DNA of 64,000 bases from Prionace glauca (taxonomy: Eukaryota; Chordata; Chondrichthyes; Carcharhiniformes; Carcharhinidae): contig CM075724.1 in assembly GCA_037974335.1 (NCBI GenBank), forward strand, positions 72,410,850-72,474,849, read 5' to 3'. Position 1 is the first letter of the stretch, and the number at the start of each line of letters is the position of its first letter. Both the position numbers and the translations under genes were made by a program. Under the pieces are notes generated by a model that did not search any database, had not been told where the DNA came from, and saw only the letters and a list, made by a program, of their open reading frames with translations. Below, piece by piece: positions 1 through 11,492 of the stretch.

Positions 1-511
1 CCCCTAACATCTCCTCTGTACCTCCCTCCCCGCACCTTAAATCTGTGTCCCCTCGTAGCGACCATTTCAACCCGGGGAAATAGCCTCTGAGAGTCCACCC
101 TATCTATTCCTCTCAACATTTTATAAACTTCTATCAGGTCGCCTCTCAACCTTCGCCTCTCCAGGGAAAAGAGTCCCAGCTCCCTCAACCTATCTTCATA
201 AGGCATGCCTCCCAGTCCAGGCAACATCCTTGTAAATCTCCTCTGCACCCTTTCAATAGCTTCTACATCTTTCCTATAGTGAGGCGACCAGAACTGCGCA
301 CAGTACTCCAAATGAGGCCTGACTAGGGTCCTATAAAGTTGCAGCATTACCTCCCGACTCCTAAACTCAATCCCTCGATTAATGAAGGCCAGTACACCAT
401 ACGCCTTCTTGACCACCTCCTCCACCTGCGAGGCCGATTTAAGAGTCCTGTGAACCCGGACCCCGAGATCCTTCTGCTCTTCAACGCTACTAAGACCCCT
501 GCCCTTAATAG
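1..511 (-). mobile_element. CR1 family B, 3' part of ORF2, cut by window edge
   Basis: Minus-strand sequence matches the C-terminal RT and post-RT part of the family B copies at 56512-58083 and 39912-41048 (for example VQRRFTRMLPGLGGMPYE). It is 5'-truncated at about 511 and its 3' tail lies beyond the left edge. Similarity to the other B copies is high, so the insertion is fairly young. Confidence 0.85.
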
Positions 512-576
512 GGCAATAGATACAATTTTGATTAAGTAATTTGACAGTGAAGTTTTTAATGAATAGCTTGACACTT

Positions 577-914
577 GGGCGGCACGGTAGCACAGTGGTT
601 AGCACTGCTGCTTCACAGCTCCAGGGTCCTGGGTTCGATTCCTGGCTCGGGTCACTGCCTGTGTGGAGTTTGCACATTCTCCTCGTGTCTGCGTGGGTTT
701 TCTCCGGGTGCTCCGGTTTCCTCCCACAGTCCAAAGATGTGCGGGTTAGGTTCATTGGCTATGCTAAAATTGCCCCTTAGTGTCCTGGGATGTGTAGGTT
801 AGAGGGATTAGCAGGTAAATGTGTAGGGATATGGGGATAGGGTCTGGGTGGGATTGTGTTCGGTGCAGACTCGATGGGCCGAAGGGCCTGTTTCTGCACT
901 GTAGGGTTCTATGG
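577..914 (+). mobile_element. tRNA-derived SINE, full length
   Basis: It starts GGGCGGCACGG and carries Pol III box A (TAGCACAGTGG, 588-598) and box B (GGTTCGATTCC, 632-642). A conserved body follows (TGTGGAGTTTGCACATTCTC), and it ends GGGCCGAAGGGCCTGTTTCTG...GTTCTATG. The last part is the same as the 3' end of CR1 families B and E, so it probably depends on their RT. Confidence 0.88.
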
Positions 915-960
915 TACTTAGAAGATTGCTGAAGGCAGAAGAGCATGCTAGTCATGTGAT

Positions 961-991
961 GAAAAAAAGCATATGGGGTATGCTTTTTTTC
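961..991. repeat. Perfect 13-bp inverted repeat (hairpin)
   Basis: The arms GAAAAAAAGCATA (961-973) and TATGCTTTTTTTC (979-991) flank the five-base loop TGGGG. The feature lies between a SINE and an old LINE and has no evident gene context. Confidence 0.6.
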
Positions 992-1028
992 ACTTATTAT
1001 GCTTGCTGAAGTCTTTGTTGATTGAGGC

Positions 1029-1611
1029 ATAGATTACAAAAGCAGGGAAGTCGTGTTAGAATTATATAGAACTTTACTGAGGCCATATCTAGAGTACTAT
1101 GTGCAGTTCTGGTCACCATATTATGGGAAGGATGTGATTGTACTGGAGGGCGTGCAGAGGAGATTCACTAGGATGTTGTCTGGTATGAAATATTTAAGTT
1201 TTGAAGCATGGTTGGATCAGCTTGGCTTGTTTTCATTGGAGCAGAGAAGACTGAATGGCAAACTGATCGAGATTACAATGCTATGAGGGATTTGGACAGA
1301 GTGGATAATGAGCAGCTGTTCCTCTTAGTTGAAGAGTCAGTGACAAGGGGACGTAGGTTCATATTGAGGCGTAGGAGGTTTAGGGATGCTGTCAGGAAAA
1401 TCTTTTTTTTCCTGACAGGGTGGCAGATGTTGGATGTCTCACATCCTTTGAAAAATACCTGGATGAACATTTGACATATCATTACATTCAAGGCTATGGG
1501 CCAAGTGCTGGTAGATGGGATCAGATGAAAGTTCAGGCTATGTGTTCGTGCATAGGACTTGATGGGTGGCATGGCCTCTTCTGCACTGTATGATTCTACA
1601 ATTCTATGATA
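1029..1611 (+). mobile_element. Old CR1-group LINE, 3' end
   Basis: Recognisable post-RT residues (LYRTLLRPYLEYYVQFWSP, VQRRFTRMLSG, LGLFSLEQRR) occur in broken frames. It ends CTGCACTGTATGATTCTA...TTCTATG. More diverged than families A-E. Confidence 0.75.
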
Positions 1612-1921
1612 CAACATTGACATACTTGATGTATTAGCTAATGCAAGGCACAAACTAATATGGAAAGACTACAATACAAACAATGTGCTTGCATAGACAG
1701 AGACAGTTACAAACTTCAGAAAGCTTTGTGCTCACTCTGCCTCCAAAATGAAGATAGCACTCTTCATACGAAAGCCTCAATGATTTTGCTTGTGCAAAAG
1801 TGTGCAAAACGCAGCTGTTAACGTTTCCAGCCCCAGTCTTGAAGAATCCGGATGCATAAGATATATCTCCACACTCAACTACTCTAAGTATTGTCTTTTT
1901 CCTCCGAATTTGTAGTTGTCA
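1612..1921. other. No recognised content
   Basis: AT-rich single-copy-looking DNA between two LINE fragments. I see no coding motif or repeat. Confidence 0.4.
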
Positions 1922-3650
1922 TGATTTGATTTGATTTGTTATTGTCCATGTATTAACGTACAGTGAAAAGTACTGTTTCTTGTATGCTAAACAAACAAAA
2001 CATACCATTCATAGAGAAGGAAACAAGAGAGTGCAGAATGTAATATTACAGTCATAACTACGGTGTAGAGAAAGATCAACTTAATGCAAGGTAAGTCCAT
2101 TCAAAAGTCTGACAGCAGCAGGGAAGATGCTGTTTTTGAGTCAGTTCATACGTGACCTCAGACCTTTGTATCTTTTTCCCAATGGAAGAAGGTAGAAGAG
2201 AGAATGTCCTGGCTGCATGGGGTCCTTAATTATGCTGGTTGCTTTGCCGAGGCAGTGGGGAGTGTAGACAGGGTCAATTGATGAAACGCTGGTTTACGTA
2301 ACGGATTGGGCTACATTCACGACCTTTTCTCTTGGGCAGAGCAGGAGCCATACCAAGCTGTGATGCAATCAGAAAGAATGCTTTCCATGGTGCATCTGTA
2401 AAAGCTGGTGAGGGTCGTAGCTGACAAATTTCTTTTGAGGAAGTAGAGGCATTGGTGGGTTTTCTTAACTATAATGTTGGCATGGGGGGACAAGGACAGG
2501 TTGTTGGTAATCTGGACACCTAAAAACCTAAAACTCTCGACCTTTTCTACTTCATCCCAATTGATGTAGACAGGGGCATGTTCTCCTTTACACCTCCTGG
2601 AGTTGATGACAATCTCCTCCATTTTGTTGACATTAAGGCAGGGATTATTGTTGCTGCAACAATACACCAGATGCTCTATCTCATTCCTGTACACTGTCTC
2701 ATCGTTGTTTGAGATCCGACCCACTATGGTGGTGTCTTGAGCAAACTTGAAAATTGAATTAGGGAATTTAGCCACACAGCCATAGATGTATATGAATATA
2801 GTAGGGTGCTGAGAACATAGCCTTGTGGAGCATCAATGTTGAGAATGATCGTGGAGGATGTGTTGTTGCCTATCCTTATTGATTGTAGTCTGTGAGTTAG
2901 GAAGTTCAGGATCCAGTAGCAGAGGGAGGTGCCAAGGCCCAGCCAGGGAGTTTGGAGATGTGTATTGTGGGAATAGAAGTTGAAGACTGAGCTGTAATCA
3001 ATAAATAGGACCTGACATAAGGATTTTTGTTATCTAGGTGTCCCAAGGTTGAGTGCAGGGCTGGAGAGATGGCATTTGCTGTGGACCTTTATGGCAGTAG
3101 GCAAACTATAGTGGATCCAAGTAGTCTGGGAGGCTGGAAATGATTCGTGCCATGACTAGCCTTTTGAAGCACTTCATCATGATGAATGTCAAAGCTACTA
3201 GCCAATAGTCATCAAGCCCCGCTGCTTGGTTTTTCTTAGGTACTGGAATGGTGGTCATCTTCTTGAAGTAGATGGGGACCTCAGATTGTTGTAAAGAGAG
3301 GTTGAGGATATCTGTGAATACCCCTACCGGCTAATCCATGCAGGACCTGAGTGTTCATCCAGGTGCCCCGTTCGGGACAGTCACTTTCTGTGGGTTGACC
3401 TTCGAGAAGGCAGATCTGATATCTGCAAACGTGGCCCCAGATATACATTCAGCCAGGGCTTCTAGTGTGGAGGACATGCTCTTGCTGACCTCGTGCTCAC
3501 AACGGGGATAGAATGCATTGAGGTCATCAGTGTGTCCAAGGAGTTCCTTACTGAAGCATGTCAAGTGCTGATAGCTTTTGATGCACTTTAGTAAGGAACT
3601 CCTGACTGAAGTGTGTCAAGTGCTGATAGCTTTTGATGCACTTTAGCAAG
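1922..3650 (-). mobile_element. Non-CR1 LINE (L2/Rex1-like group), RT region to 3' end
   Basis: The minus strand holds RT-type peptides: KVNPQKVTVPNGAPG near 3360, then FAQDTTIVG (a decayed FADD box), FRFLGVQITNNL and YFLKRN with a CITAWYG motif. The element ends in TGATTTGATTTGATTT read on the + strand (TCAAATCA repeats on its own strand). ORF2 is broken by several frameshifts. A short 3' piece of the same family lies at 22060-22140. Exact clade not assigned. Confidence 0.72.
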
Positions 3651-3660
3651 GAACTCCTTG
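3551..3660 (+). repeat. Tandem duplication, two units of 55 bp
   Basis: Units 3551-3605 and 3606-3660 both begin CTGAAG and contain GTCAAGTGCTGATAGCTTTT. They differ at a few positions. The duplication lies at the 5' part of the minus-strand LINE fragment. Confidence 0.8.
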
Positions 3661-3839
3661 AAGCATAGATACCACACATGCACACTCTTCCTCATTAAGG
3701 TTCGTGTGGAACCACTATGCACTTAATATCTTGGGAAAATATAACATTCTGTTGAGAGATTTTCCCCAAGTCACATTTCTGCTTTCAATTGCCTATTCTC
3801 ATCCTTCCAGTCATGCTGATCTCTAACATGAGAGCTGGG

Positions 3840-4045
3840 TGGAAGTAGGCTAGACAAGGTAAGGATGGGCAGATTCCCCTCCTAAAGAGAAACTAGATGA
3901 GTACTTAAGACAGTGATTCATGGTTATCATTAAACGTTAAATTCTTGATGTTAATTTAATTCAAATTTCACGATCTGTTGTGGTGGTGATGTGAACCCGA
4001 GTCCACCAGATCTCTGGATGGCTAGTCAAATGACAATACCACAAT
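3840..4045 (-). mobile_element. 5' head of an elasmobranch LINE/SINE-like repeat
   Basis: It matches the right end of the repeat at 24330-26560: the run with ATTCAAATTTCACGATCTG followed by GAACCCGAGTCCACCAGA and an ACTAGTC-like segment. Diverged and short. Confidence 0.5.
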
Positions 4046-4357
4046 GTCATCCCTACCCTGCATAAGGGTGCTGACTGGATCGTTGAGCTCCAAAATAACA
4101 AGGCTGCTGCCAACATTGCATTGCCTGCTGACTAAAGTCCTGATCTCACTGACCTACACATTCCCAGCAAATGTCCACTGCAGTCAGATGGTTTTCAACT
4201 TGTTTGGCATTGCAAGTGTGCATGGGTATTTGCAGATACAACTTGAAAGGCAACTAAACAGTTCAAAAATAGATAGTTATAAGAGCAAATCAGTGAGCAT
4301 CCTGGAATTTGAAACAAAAACAGAAAATACTAGAAATCTCTGAAAATACTGGAAATA
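4046..4357. other. Mostly unrecognised, with a short repeat scrap at the end
   Basis: Around 4316-4355 there is a run resembling a common shark repeat (ACAGAAAATACTAGAAATC, then GGAAATACTGACA). The rest is not recognised. Confidence 0.3.
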
Positions 4358-4570
4358 CTGACAAATTTATTGGATTTCTATGAGGATATGACTAGTGCTT
4401 TAGATAGAGGGGAACCAGTGGATGTGGTGTTTCTAGATTTTCAAAAGGCATGTAAAAAGATGCCTCACAAAAGGCTGCTTCAAAAGGTTAGGGTGCATGG
4501 AGCTGGGGGTAAGGTGTTAGCGTGGATAGAGGACTGGTTGTCTGATAGGAGGCAGAGAGTTGGTATCAGC

Positions 4571-5730
4571 AAGGTGTTTGATAAGGTCCCCCATGCAAGA
4601 CTTCTTGAGAAGGTGAGAGGGCATGGGATCCAAGGGCCTTTGGCCTTGTGGATCCAGAACTGGCTTGCCTGCAGAAGGCAGAGAGTGGTTGTGGATGGGT
4701 CTTTTTCGGAATGGAGGTCAGTCACCAGTGGGGTGCCCCAGGGATCTGTTCTGGGACCCTTGCTGTTTGTCATTTTCATAAATGACCTGGATGAGGAAGT
4801 GGAGGGATGGGTTAGCAAGTTCGCTGATGACACGAAGGTCGGTGGTGTTGTGGATGGTCTGGAAGGATGTCAAAAGTTGCAGCAGGACATAGATAGGATG
4901 CAGGAATGGGCGGAGAAGTGGCAGATGGACTTCAACGCGGATAAATGTGTAGTCGTCCAATTCGGCAGAACCAACGGGATGAACGAGTACACTATCAAGG
5001 GCAGGAGTCTTAGTAGCGTTGAAGAGCAGAAGGATCTCGGGGTCCGGGTCCACAGGACTCTTAAATCGGCCTCGCAGGTGGAGGAGGTGGTCAAGAAGGC
5101 GTATGGTGTACTGGCCTTCATTAATCGAGGGATTGAGTTTAGGAGTCGGGAGGTAATGCTGCAACTTTACAGGACCCTTGTCAGGCCTCATTTGGAGTAC
5201 TGTGTGTAGTTCCGGTCGCCTCACTATAGGAAAGACGTAGAAGCTATTGAAAGGGTGCAGAGGAGATTTACAAGGATGTTGCCTGGACTGGGAGGCATGC
5301 CTTATGAAGATAGGTTGAGGGAGCTGGGACTCTTTTCACTAGAGAGGCGAAGGTTGAGAGGCGACCTGATAGAAGTTTACAAAATGTTGAGAGAAATAGA
5401 TAGAGTGGACTCTCAGAGGCTATTTCCCCGGGTTGAAATGGTCGCTACGAGAGGACACAGATTTAAGGTGCAGGGAGGGAAGTACAGAGGTGATGTTAGG
5501 GGTAAGTTTTTCACTCAGAGGTAGTGAGTGAATGGAATCGGCTGCCGTCATAGGTGGTGGAGGCGGACTCGCTGGGGTCTTTTAAAAGACTTCTGGATGA
5601 GTATATGGGGTTTAATGGGATTGGGGGTTATAGATCGGTCTATAGATTGGTGGGGTTGATGTGATCGGCGCAACTCGAGGGCCGAAGGGCCTGTTTGTGC
5701 TGTAATGTTCTATGTTCTATGTTCTATGTT
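4571..5730 (+). mobile_element. CR1 family B copy inserted in family D
   Basis: It starts at FDKVPHARLLEKV and runs to the TTCTATG repeats. The RT boxes GVPQGSVLGPLLFVIFINDL and FADDTK are intact. The reading frame stops at 5207 (TAG after LEYCV) and continues in another stretch to 5524. The entry point leaves the D and B frames joined, giving a 279-codon chimeric ORF (4370-5209). Confidence 0.85.
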
Positions 5731-6598
5731 CAATGGGTGCTATTCTGATTGGTGGTTGGTGACTAGTGGAGTGCCGCAGGGATTGGTGCTGGGGCCTCAG
5801 CTATTTACCATTTATATCGATGATCTGGAGGAGGGGGCTGAGTGTAGGGTGACGAAATTTGCTGATGACACAAAGATGAGTGGAAAAGCAAAATGCGCGG
5901 AGGGTGTGGAAAGTCTGCAGAGGGATCTGGATAGGATGAGAGACTGAGCGAGGACCTGGCAGATGGAGTACAATGTTAGCAAGTGGGAGGTTATCTACTT
6001 TGGCAGAAATAATAGTTGGAGGAATTACTATTTAAAGGGCAAAAAGCTGCAGCATGCTACAGTGCAGAGGCACAAAGAACAAAGAAGAAAGAACAACACA
6101 GCATGGGAAACAGGCCCTTCGGCCCAACGAGCCCGCGCCACCGTCCCATTGTCTCAGTGACCTATTCATGATTTTAGTCTACGCCTAATGTGCGAGGATC
6201 AGGGAGGTCCAATATAGGGACAATTTGTTACCCAATCAATCAGCCTAAAAGCACATTTTTGGGATGTGGGAGGAAACCGGAGCACCCGGAGGAAACCCAC
6301 GCAACCACGGGGAGAAGGCGCAAACTCCCACGGACACAGGCCCAAATCCATGTGTCCGCACAGCAACAGAGATAGTCTCTGAGCTGTCATGTTGCCCTCG
6401 AGATGGTCCAGTTTAAGCACACCAACGACATGAAGCAGTAGGCAACTCCCGAAGCAACATCCAAGAGCAGCCCACCACAACCTGCCGCATGCATGCCCCT
6501 TGCTGGACTTAAATGCCTGTGGAGACAAAAAATTCATTATTAAACAGGCAAAGACTCTACATCCCTGAGGCAAAAATGGAATCCCAAGCCTACAATGT

Positions 6599-9455
6599 TT
6601 AGTAAGGCCTGCTATATCCCCCTGTATGTAGACCGCTCATGTGGCTGTCCAAGTGACTCTTAAACAACCCTAGCGTGCCTGCTTCCACCACCTTACTCGA
6701 CAGTGCATTCCACATCCCCACTACCCTTTGCGTGAAAAACTGCCCTCTAATATTTGTCTTATACTTAGCCCCCCTCACCCTAAGCCCGTGACCCCTTGTT
6801 CTATCCATTTCGAATAGCGGAAAAAGCTTACCACCATTTACTCTATCTATTCCCTTCATAAACTTATAAACCTCCATTAGATCCCCCCTCAGCTGACGTC
6901 TCTCAAGGGAAAACAGCCCAAGTTCGTTCAACCTTTCCTCGTAAGACAGCCCTTCCATACCAGGCAACATCCTGGTAAATCTCCTCTGCACTCTCTCCAG
7001 GATCTCCACATCCTTCCAGTAGTGCGGCGACCAGAACTGGACGCAGTACTCCAGGTGAGGCCTAACCAACGTTCTATACAACTGCAACATCAGACTCCTA
7101 CTCTTATATTCTATACCCCTTCCTATGAAGGCTAACATACCATACGCTTTCCTCATCACATTCTGCACCTGCACCGACACCTTCAGGGACTTGTGCACTT
7201 GCACCCCCAGGTCTCTCTGCGTATCTATACTCCGGATAGTTCTACCTTTTATCGTATAACTCCCCTCCACATTATTCCGGCCAAAGTGCATCACCTCGCA
7301 TTTCTCCGGATTAAATTCCATTTGCCATCTATCTGCCCAATCTACCAGCCTGTCGATGTCCTGTTGCATTGCCAGGCACTGCTCCTCAGTACCTGCCAAT
7401 CCAACCATCTTAGTTTCATCAGCAAATTTGCTGATCACACCACCTACCCCCTCTTCCAAGTCATTAATATATACTACAAATAGAAGAGGTCCTAGTACCG
7501 AGCCCTGCGGCACACCACTGGTGACAGACCTCCAATTGGAAAAGGAGCCTTCCACTACTACCCGCTGTATCCTCCTCCCAAGCCAGTTCTCCACCCATCT
7601 ACATACCTGGCCTTGTATCCCATGAGCCTTCACCTTTTCTATCAGCCTACCATGAGGGACCTTGTCAAACGCCTTACTGAAATCCATATAGACAACATCA
7701 ACGGCTTATCCTTTGTCAACCGTTTTTGTCACCTCTTCAAAAAATTCCACTAGATTCGTAAGGCACGACCTCCCTGTAACGAAGCCATGCTGTGTATCCC
7801 TGATCAGATTGCAGCGCTCCAGATGTTCATACATCCTATCCTTGAGGATCCTCTCCATTATCTTGCCTATAACTGAAGTCAAGCTCACCGGCCTATAGTT
7901 CCCTGGGTTATCCCTCTGACCCTTTTTAAACAATAGTACTACATTTGCAATCCGCCAATCCTCTGGGACCTCACCTGTGTCCAAAGAAGAGACAAAGATT
8001 TGCGTCAGAGGCCCAGCAATTTCATCCCTCACCTCCCTTAGCAGCCTGGGATAGATACCATCAGGTCCCAGAGATTTATCCGTCTTTATACTGTCTAAAA
8101 GTCCCAACACCTCTTCCCTCGTGATGACTATTTCCCTCAACGGATCCTCAAACTCCTCAAGCACAGGACCAGACATCAGACCCCTCTCCTGCGTGAATAC
8201 CGACGCAAAGTATTCATTCAAGATCTCCCCCATTCCCCCAGGCTCCAAGCATAGTTCCCCTCCTCTGTCCCTGAGAGGACCAATGTTCCCTCTAACCATC
8301 CTTTTGTTTCTAACATAGGAGTAACATGCCTTAGGATTTTCCTTGGTCCTACCCGCCAAAGCCATTTTGTGGCCCCTTTTTGCCTTTCTGATGCCCCTTT
8401 TAAGTTCTCTCCTACATTCTCTGTATTCTTCTAACGCTATCTCTGTCCTCAAATCTAGTGTACGCCTCCCTCTTTCTCCTGACCAGGTCCTCAATATCCC
8501 TAGTTACCCACGGCTCTCTAATCCTACCCTTCCCATCCTTCCTCTTGTCCAGCACATGTCTTTCCTGCAAAGATTTTAGTTTTCCCTTGAGAGACTCCCA
8601 CATACCCAGCGTCGACCTGCCATTAAACAGCTTACCCCAGTCCGTATCTTTAAGATCCTGCCTAATCCGGTTGTATCTAGCCCTCCCCTAGTTTAACACC
8701 CTCCCCTTAGGACAGGCTTCATCTTTATCCATTAATATCTTAAACCAGACAGAGTTGTGGTCACTGTTAGCCACATGCTCTCCTACTTCAACGTCAACCA
8801 CCTGCCCAGGCTCATTCCCCAGAACCATGTCCAGTATAGCCCCCTCTCTGGTCGGGCTATCCACGTACTGCTCCAGGGATCCTTCCATTACACACTGTAC
8901 AAATTCCTCCCCGTCAGCACTCTCTGATCTCGGCACCTTCCAATCTACCCCGGGGAGATTAAAATCTCCCACTACCACCACCCTATTCTTCCTGCACTTA
9001 TCAAGAATGTCCCTGCTTATCCCTTCTTCCACAGCCCTCGGGCTGTTGGGCGGTCTGTAGTACACACCCAACATAGTAACATCTCCCTTCCTATTCCTCA
9101 ATTCCACCCATAGCGACTCGATTCCTATATCCTCCATACCTCCCTCCCTCTACACTGCTATGATGCAATCCTTAACTAACAACGCCACCCCCCCACCTCT
9201 CAGCGACCCACTCCTATCTCGCCTGAAACACTTATACCCAGGAATATTCAACTGCCAGTCCTGCCCTTCCTTTAACCAAGTCTCTGTCACCGCCACCACT
9301 TCCAACTTCCTTTCGAACATTAATGCCTTCAGTTCATCTGTTTTGCCAGTCACACTCCTAGCATTGAAACACATGCACCGAAGACCCTCAGAAACAAATC
9401 GATCCTTCTTCCTACCCTCCGGGCTTACCCTATCCCCAATCCCAGTTCTATCCAC
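6599..9455 (-). pseudogene. CR1 family A ORF2: AP-type endonuclease plus reverse transcriptase, broken
   Basis: Endonuclease pieces at 9455-9150 (FNARSVTGKTDEL, TETWLKEG) and 9137-8688 (GDFNLPGVDW, SDHNSVWF) hold the usual catalytic motifs. RT follows at 8603-8412, 8494-7706 and 7687-6599 with MDFSKAFDKVPHG, GVPQGSVLGPLLF and FADETK. The full chain would nick target DNA and copy the LINE RNA. At least four breaks are visible, and the second aspartate of the FADD box is replaced by glutamate. Confidence 0.85.
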
Positions 9456-9568
9456 CTCCCCTCCCCCCCTCCATATTAGTTTAAACCCTGCTGAAACACT
9501 CCAGCTAACCTTCCAGCTAAGATATGCATGCCCTTCCCAGTTAACTGTACCCCATCCCTCTTGTATAT

Positions 9569-10360
9569 TTACCCCTCTTTCATAAAGACTTCCCAGTGGT
9601 CTACGAATCTAAAACCCTCTGCCCTACACCAATCCTTCAACCACGCATTTAGTTGGAGTATCTCATTATTTCTAGCCCTGCTAACCCCAGGCACCGGCAG
9701 CAGCCCAGAGAACGCCACCCTGGAGGCCCTACATTTCAGCCTGGCCCCCAACTCCCTGAACTGCCTACGTATGTCCTGCACTTTGTTCCTACATCCTTCT
9801 CTCCTACGTGCACTATCACATCAGACTCAGTCCCTCCACCCTTCAAAATTGCCTCGACCCTTTCTGAAACATCCTGTACCCCTGCTCCAGGGAGGCAGAC
9901 TACCATCCTGGAGTCCCGCTTTTGCCCACAGAACCGCCTGTCAATCCCCTTGACTTTCCCATCCCCCACCACTTTCTCACACCCTGCACTCTTCACTTTC
10001 TGATCTCCCTCCCTCCCTCCCCAGCTGTCACCCCACCCTTGATATTCCGGGGTAATTCCTCCGGGGCGTTCCTAGTGCCATGACTCCTTTTCTTTTCGCT
10101 CTTCCTAACTGTAACCCATCCATCTCTCCTCCTAGGTCCTGGTATCTGCTCAGTGTTGCTGTCCCAACCATTATTTCCTCATTTTCCCTAACTAAAAACA
10201 TATCCTCCAGCCTCAGTTCCAGCTGCCTCTCCCGGGCCCTTAATCGCTGCACCTCTAGACATTTCCCGCATATGTGGGCTTTCGGGAGATGTGCTGTCTC
10301 CAGAAATGTCCACATATGACAACGAACACAGTGAACACGTGTAACCCTAGACCCTGCCAT
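9569..10360 (-). pseudogene. CR1 family A ORF1: zinc-knuckle/coiled-coil and esterase-like parts, broken
   Basis: The N-terminal piece (10360-10028) has C-x-x-C ... H-x-C-x-x-C spacing (CVRCHMW, HICGKCLE) followed by an Arg/Glu/Leu-rich helix likely to be a coiled coil. The next pieces (9996-9736 and 9781-9569) carry SRMVVCLPGAGVQDVSERVE, VIVHVG and FSGLLPVPG. These are features of the SGNH/GDSL esterase-like domain known from CR1 ORF1. In CR1, ORF1 is thought to help bind RNA or membranes. Two frame changes separate the pieces, so it cannot yield one protein. Confidence 0.72.
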
Positions 10361-11165
10361 TATGTTTGCCCCCTTTTAAGGTGTCCTATTAATTCCTGTT
10401 ACCGAGCCTGCGCTCGCCCAAGCCCAGTGAGCTTAAGCCCTTTTACCTCTCACTCTGCTTCCCGCCTCCCTCCGCTGCCCGCTCCCGACGCTGCCCGCTA
10501 TTTACCTTGGCTTTCTTTTTATACTCCCACGCTCCCTTCCCAGCAGCCCCCATGCCTATCTCCCGCTACAGAGCGCCAAAATAAACAAAAACCCTCCCGA
10601 ACTACAAGTCAGTCAAAAAACAGTAATTATAATGCAGCACACTCACCAAAAGGCAGCCACTCGTCAAAATCACAGCTCCAGAGAACCTGGGGGTCCTTGT
10701 GCATGAGTCGCAAAAACCCAGTCTGCAAGTGCAGCAGGTGATCAAGAAGGCGAATGGAATGTTGGCCTTTATAGTGAGGGGGATTGAATATAAAAGCAGG
10801 GAGGTCTTGCTGCAACTGTACAGGGCACAGGTGAGGCCGCAGCTGGAGTACTGTGTGCAGTTTTGTTCACCGCACTTGAGGAAGGATATATTGGCCTTGG
10901 AGGGAGTGCAGAGGAGGTTCACTAAGCTGATACCGGAGATGAGGGGGTTGGCCTATGAAGAGAGACTAAATAGACTGGGTCTGTACTCGTTGGAGTTTAG
11001 AAGGATGAGGGGGGATCTTATAGAGACATATAAGATAATGAAAAGGATGGATAGGGTAGAGGTAGAGAGATTCTTTCTGCTTAGAAAGGATAACAGGACC
11101 AGAGAGCACAGCCTCAAAATAAGGGTGGGGGGTTGCGATTTAGATCGGAGTTGAGGAGGAACTTC

Positions 11166-11244
11166 CCATTGAGACAATGGGACAGCGGCAAGGGCTTGTT
11201 GGGCCCGTTTCCCGTGCTGTGTTGTTCTTTGTTCTTTGTTTGTT
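11166..11244 (+). mobile_element. CR1 family A 3' tail scrap (about 80 bp) inserted in family D
   Basis: It reads CCATTGAGACAATGGGAC through GTTCTTTGTTCTTTG, identical in kind to the last 80 bases of family A. Family D sequence continues on both sides (GAGGAACTTC / CTTCACTCAAAGG), with CTTC repeated at the joint. An extreme 5' truncation. Confidence 0.8.
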
Positions 11245-11492
11245 CTTCACTCAAAGGATGGTGAATCTCTGGAATTCTCTGCCCGCTGAAGTGGTGGAGG
11301 CTACCTCGCTAAATATATTTAAGTCACGGGTAGATAGGTTTTTGACAGACAAGGGAATTAAGGGTTATGGGGAGAGAGCGGGAAAGTGGAACTGATCCAC
11401 TTCAGATCAGCCATGATCTTATTGAATGGTGGGGCAGGCTCGAAGGGCTAGATGGCCTACTCCTGCTCCTATTTCTTATGTTCTTATGTTCT

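Larger units (their letters stand above)
6070..10678 (-). mobile_element. CR1 family A, nearly full length (about 4.6 kb), flanked by CAGAG target duplication
   Basis: On its own strand: 5' leader 10678-10361; ORF1 about 10360-9569; ORF2 about 9455-6599; 3' UTR with a SINE-like module; tail of TTCTTTG units at 6070-6090. The repeated CAGAG at 6065-6069 and 10679-10683 is a short target-site duplication. ORF1 and ORF2 are each broken in several frames, so this copy is dead. The RT box reads FADE instead of FADD. Confidence 0.9.
4358..11492 (+). mobile_element. CR1 family D copy, split by three later insertions
   Basis: The pieces of one 5'-truncated family D LINE are 4358-4570, 5731-6069, 10679-11165 and 11245-11492. 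In order they carry the RT start (VDVVFLDFQKA), GVPQG and FADDTK, the HESQKPSLQVQQV region, and the end with the TTCTTATG tail. Between them sit a family B copy, a nearly complete family A copy on the opposite strand, and a family A tail scrap. The frame is broken by stops as well as by the insertions. Confidence 0.85.

Noticed and set aside
577-660. tRNA gene suggested by Pol III boxes A and B
   Set aside because: The boxes belong to the head of a SINE; no cloverleaf was found and the sequence continues into the SINE body. Same for 62828-63171 and 30083-30402.
4718-5224. Long minus-strand ORF opposite the family B LINE (also 40037-40543 and 57016-57522)
   Set aside because: Shadow frame of the RT gene, repeated with each B copy; no motif of its own.
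10274-10741. 155-codon + strand ORF
   Set aside because: Antisense of CR1 ORF1 and leader running into the flanking D copy; low-complexity Pro/Ser composition.
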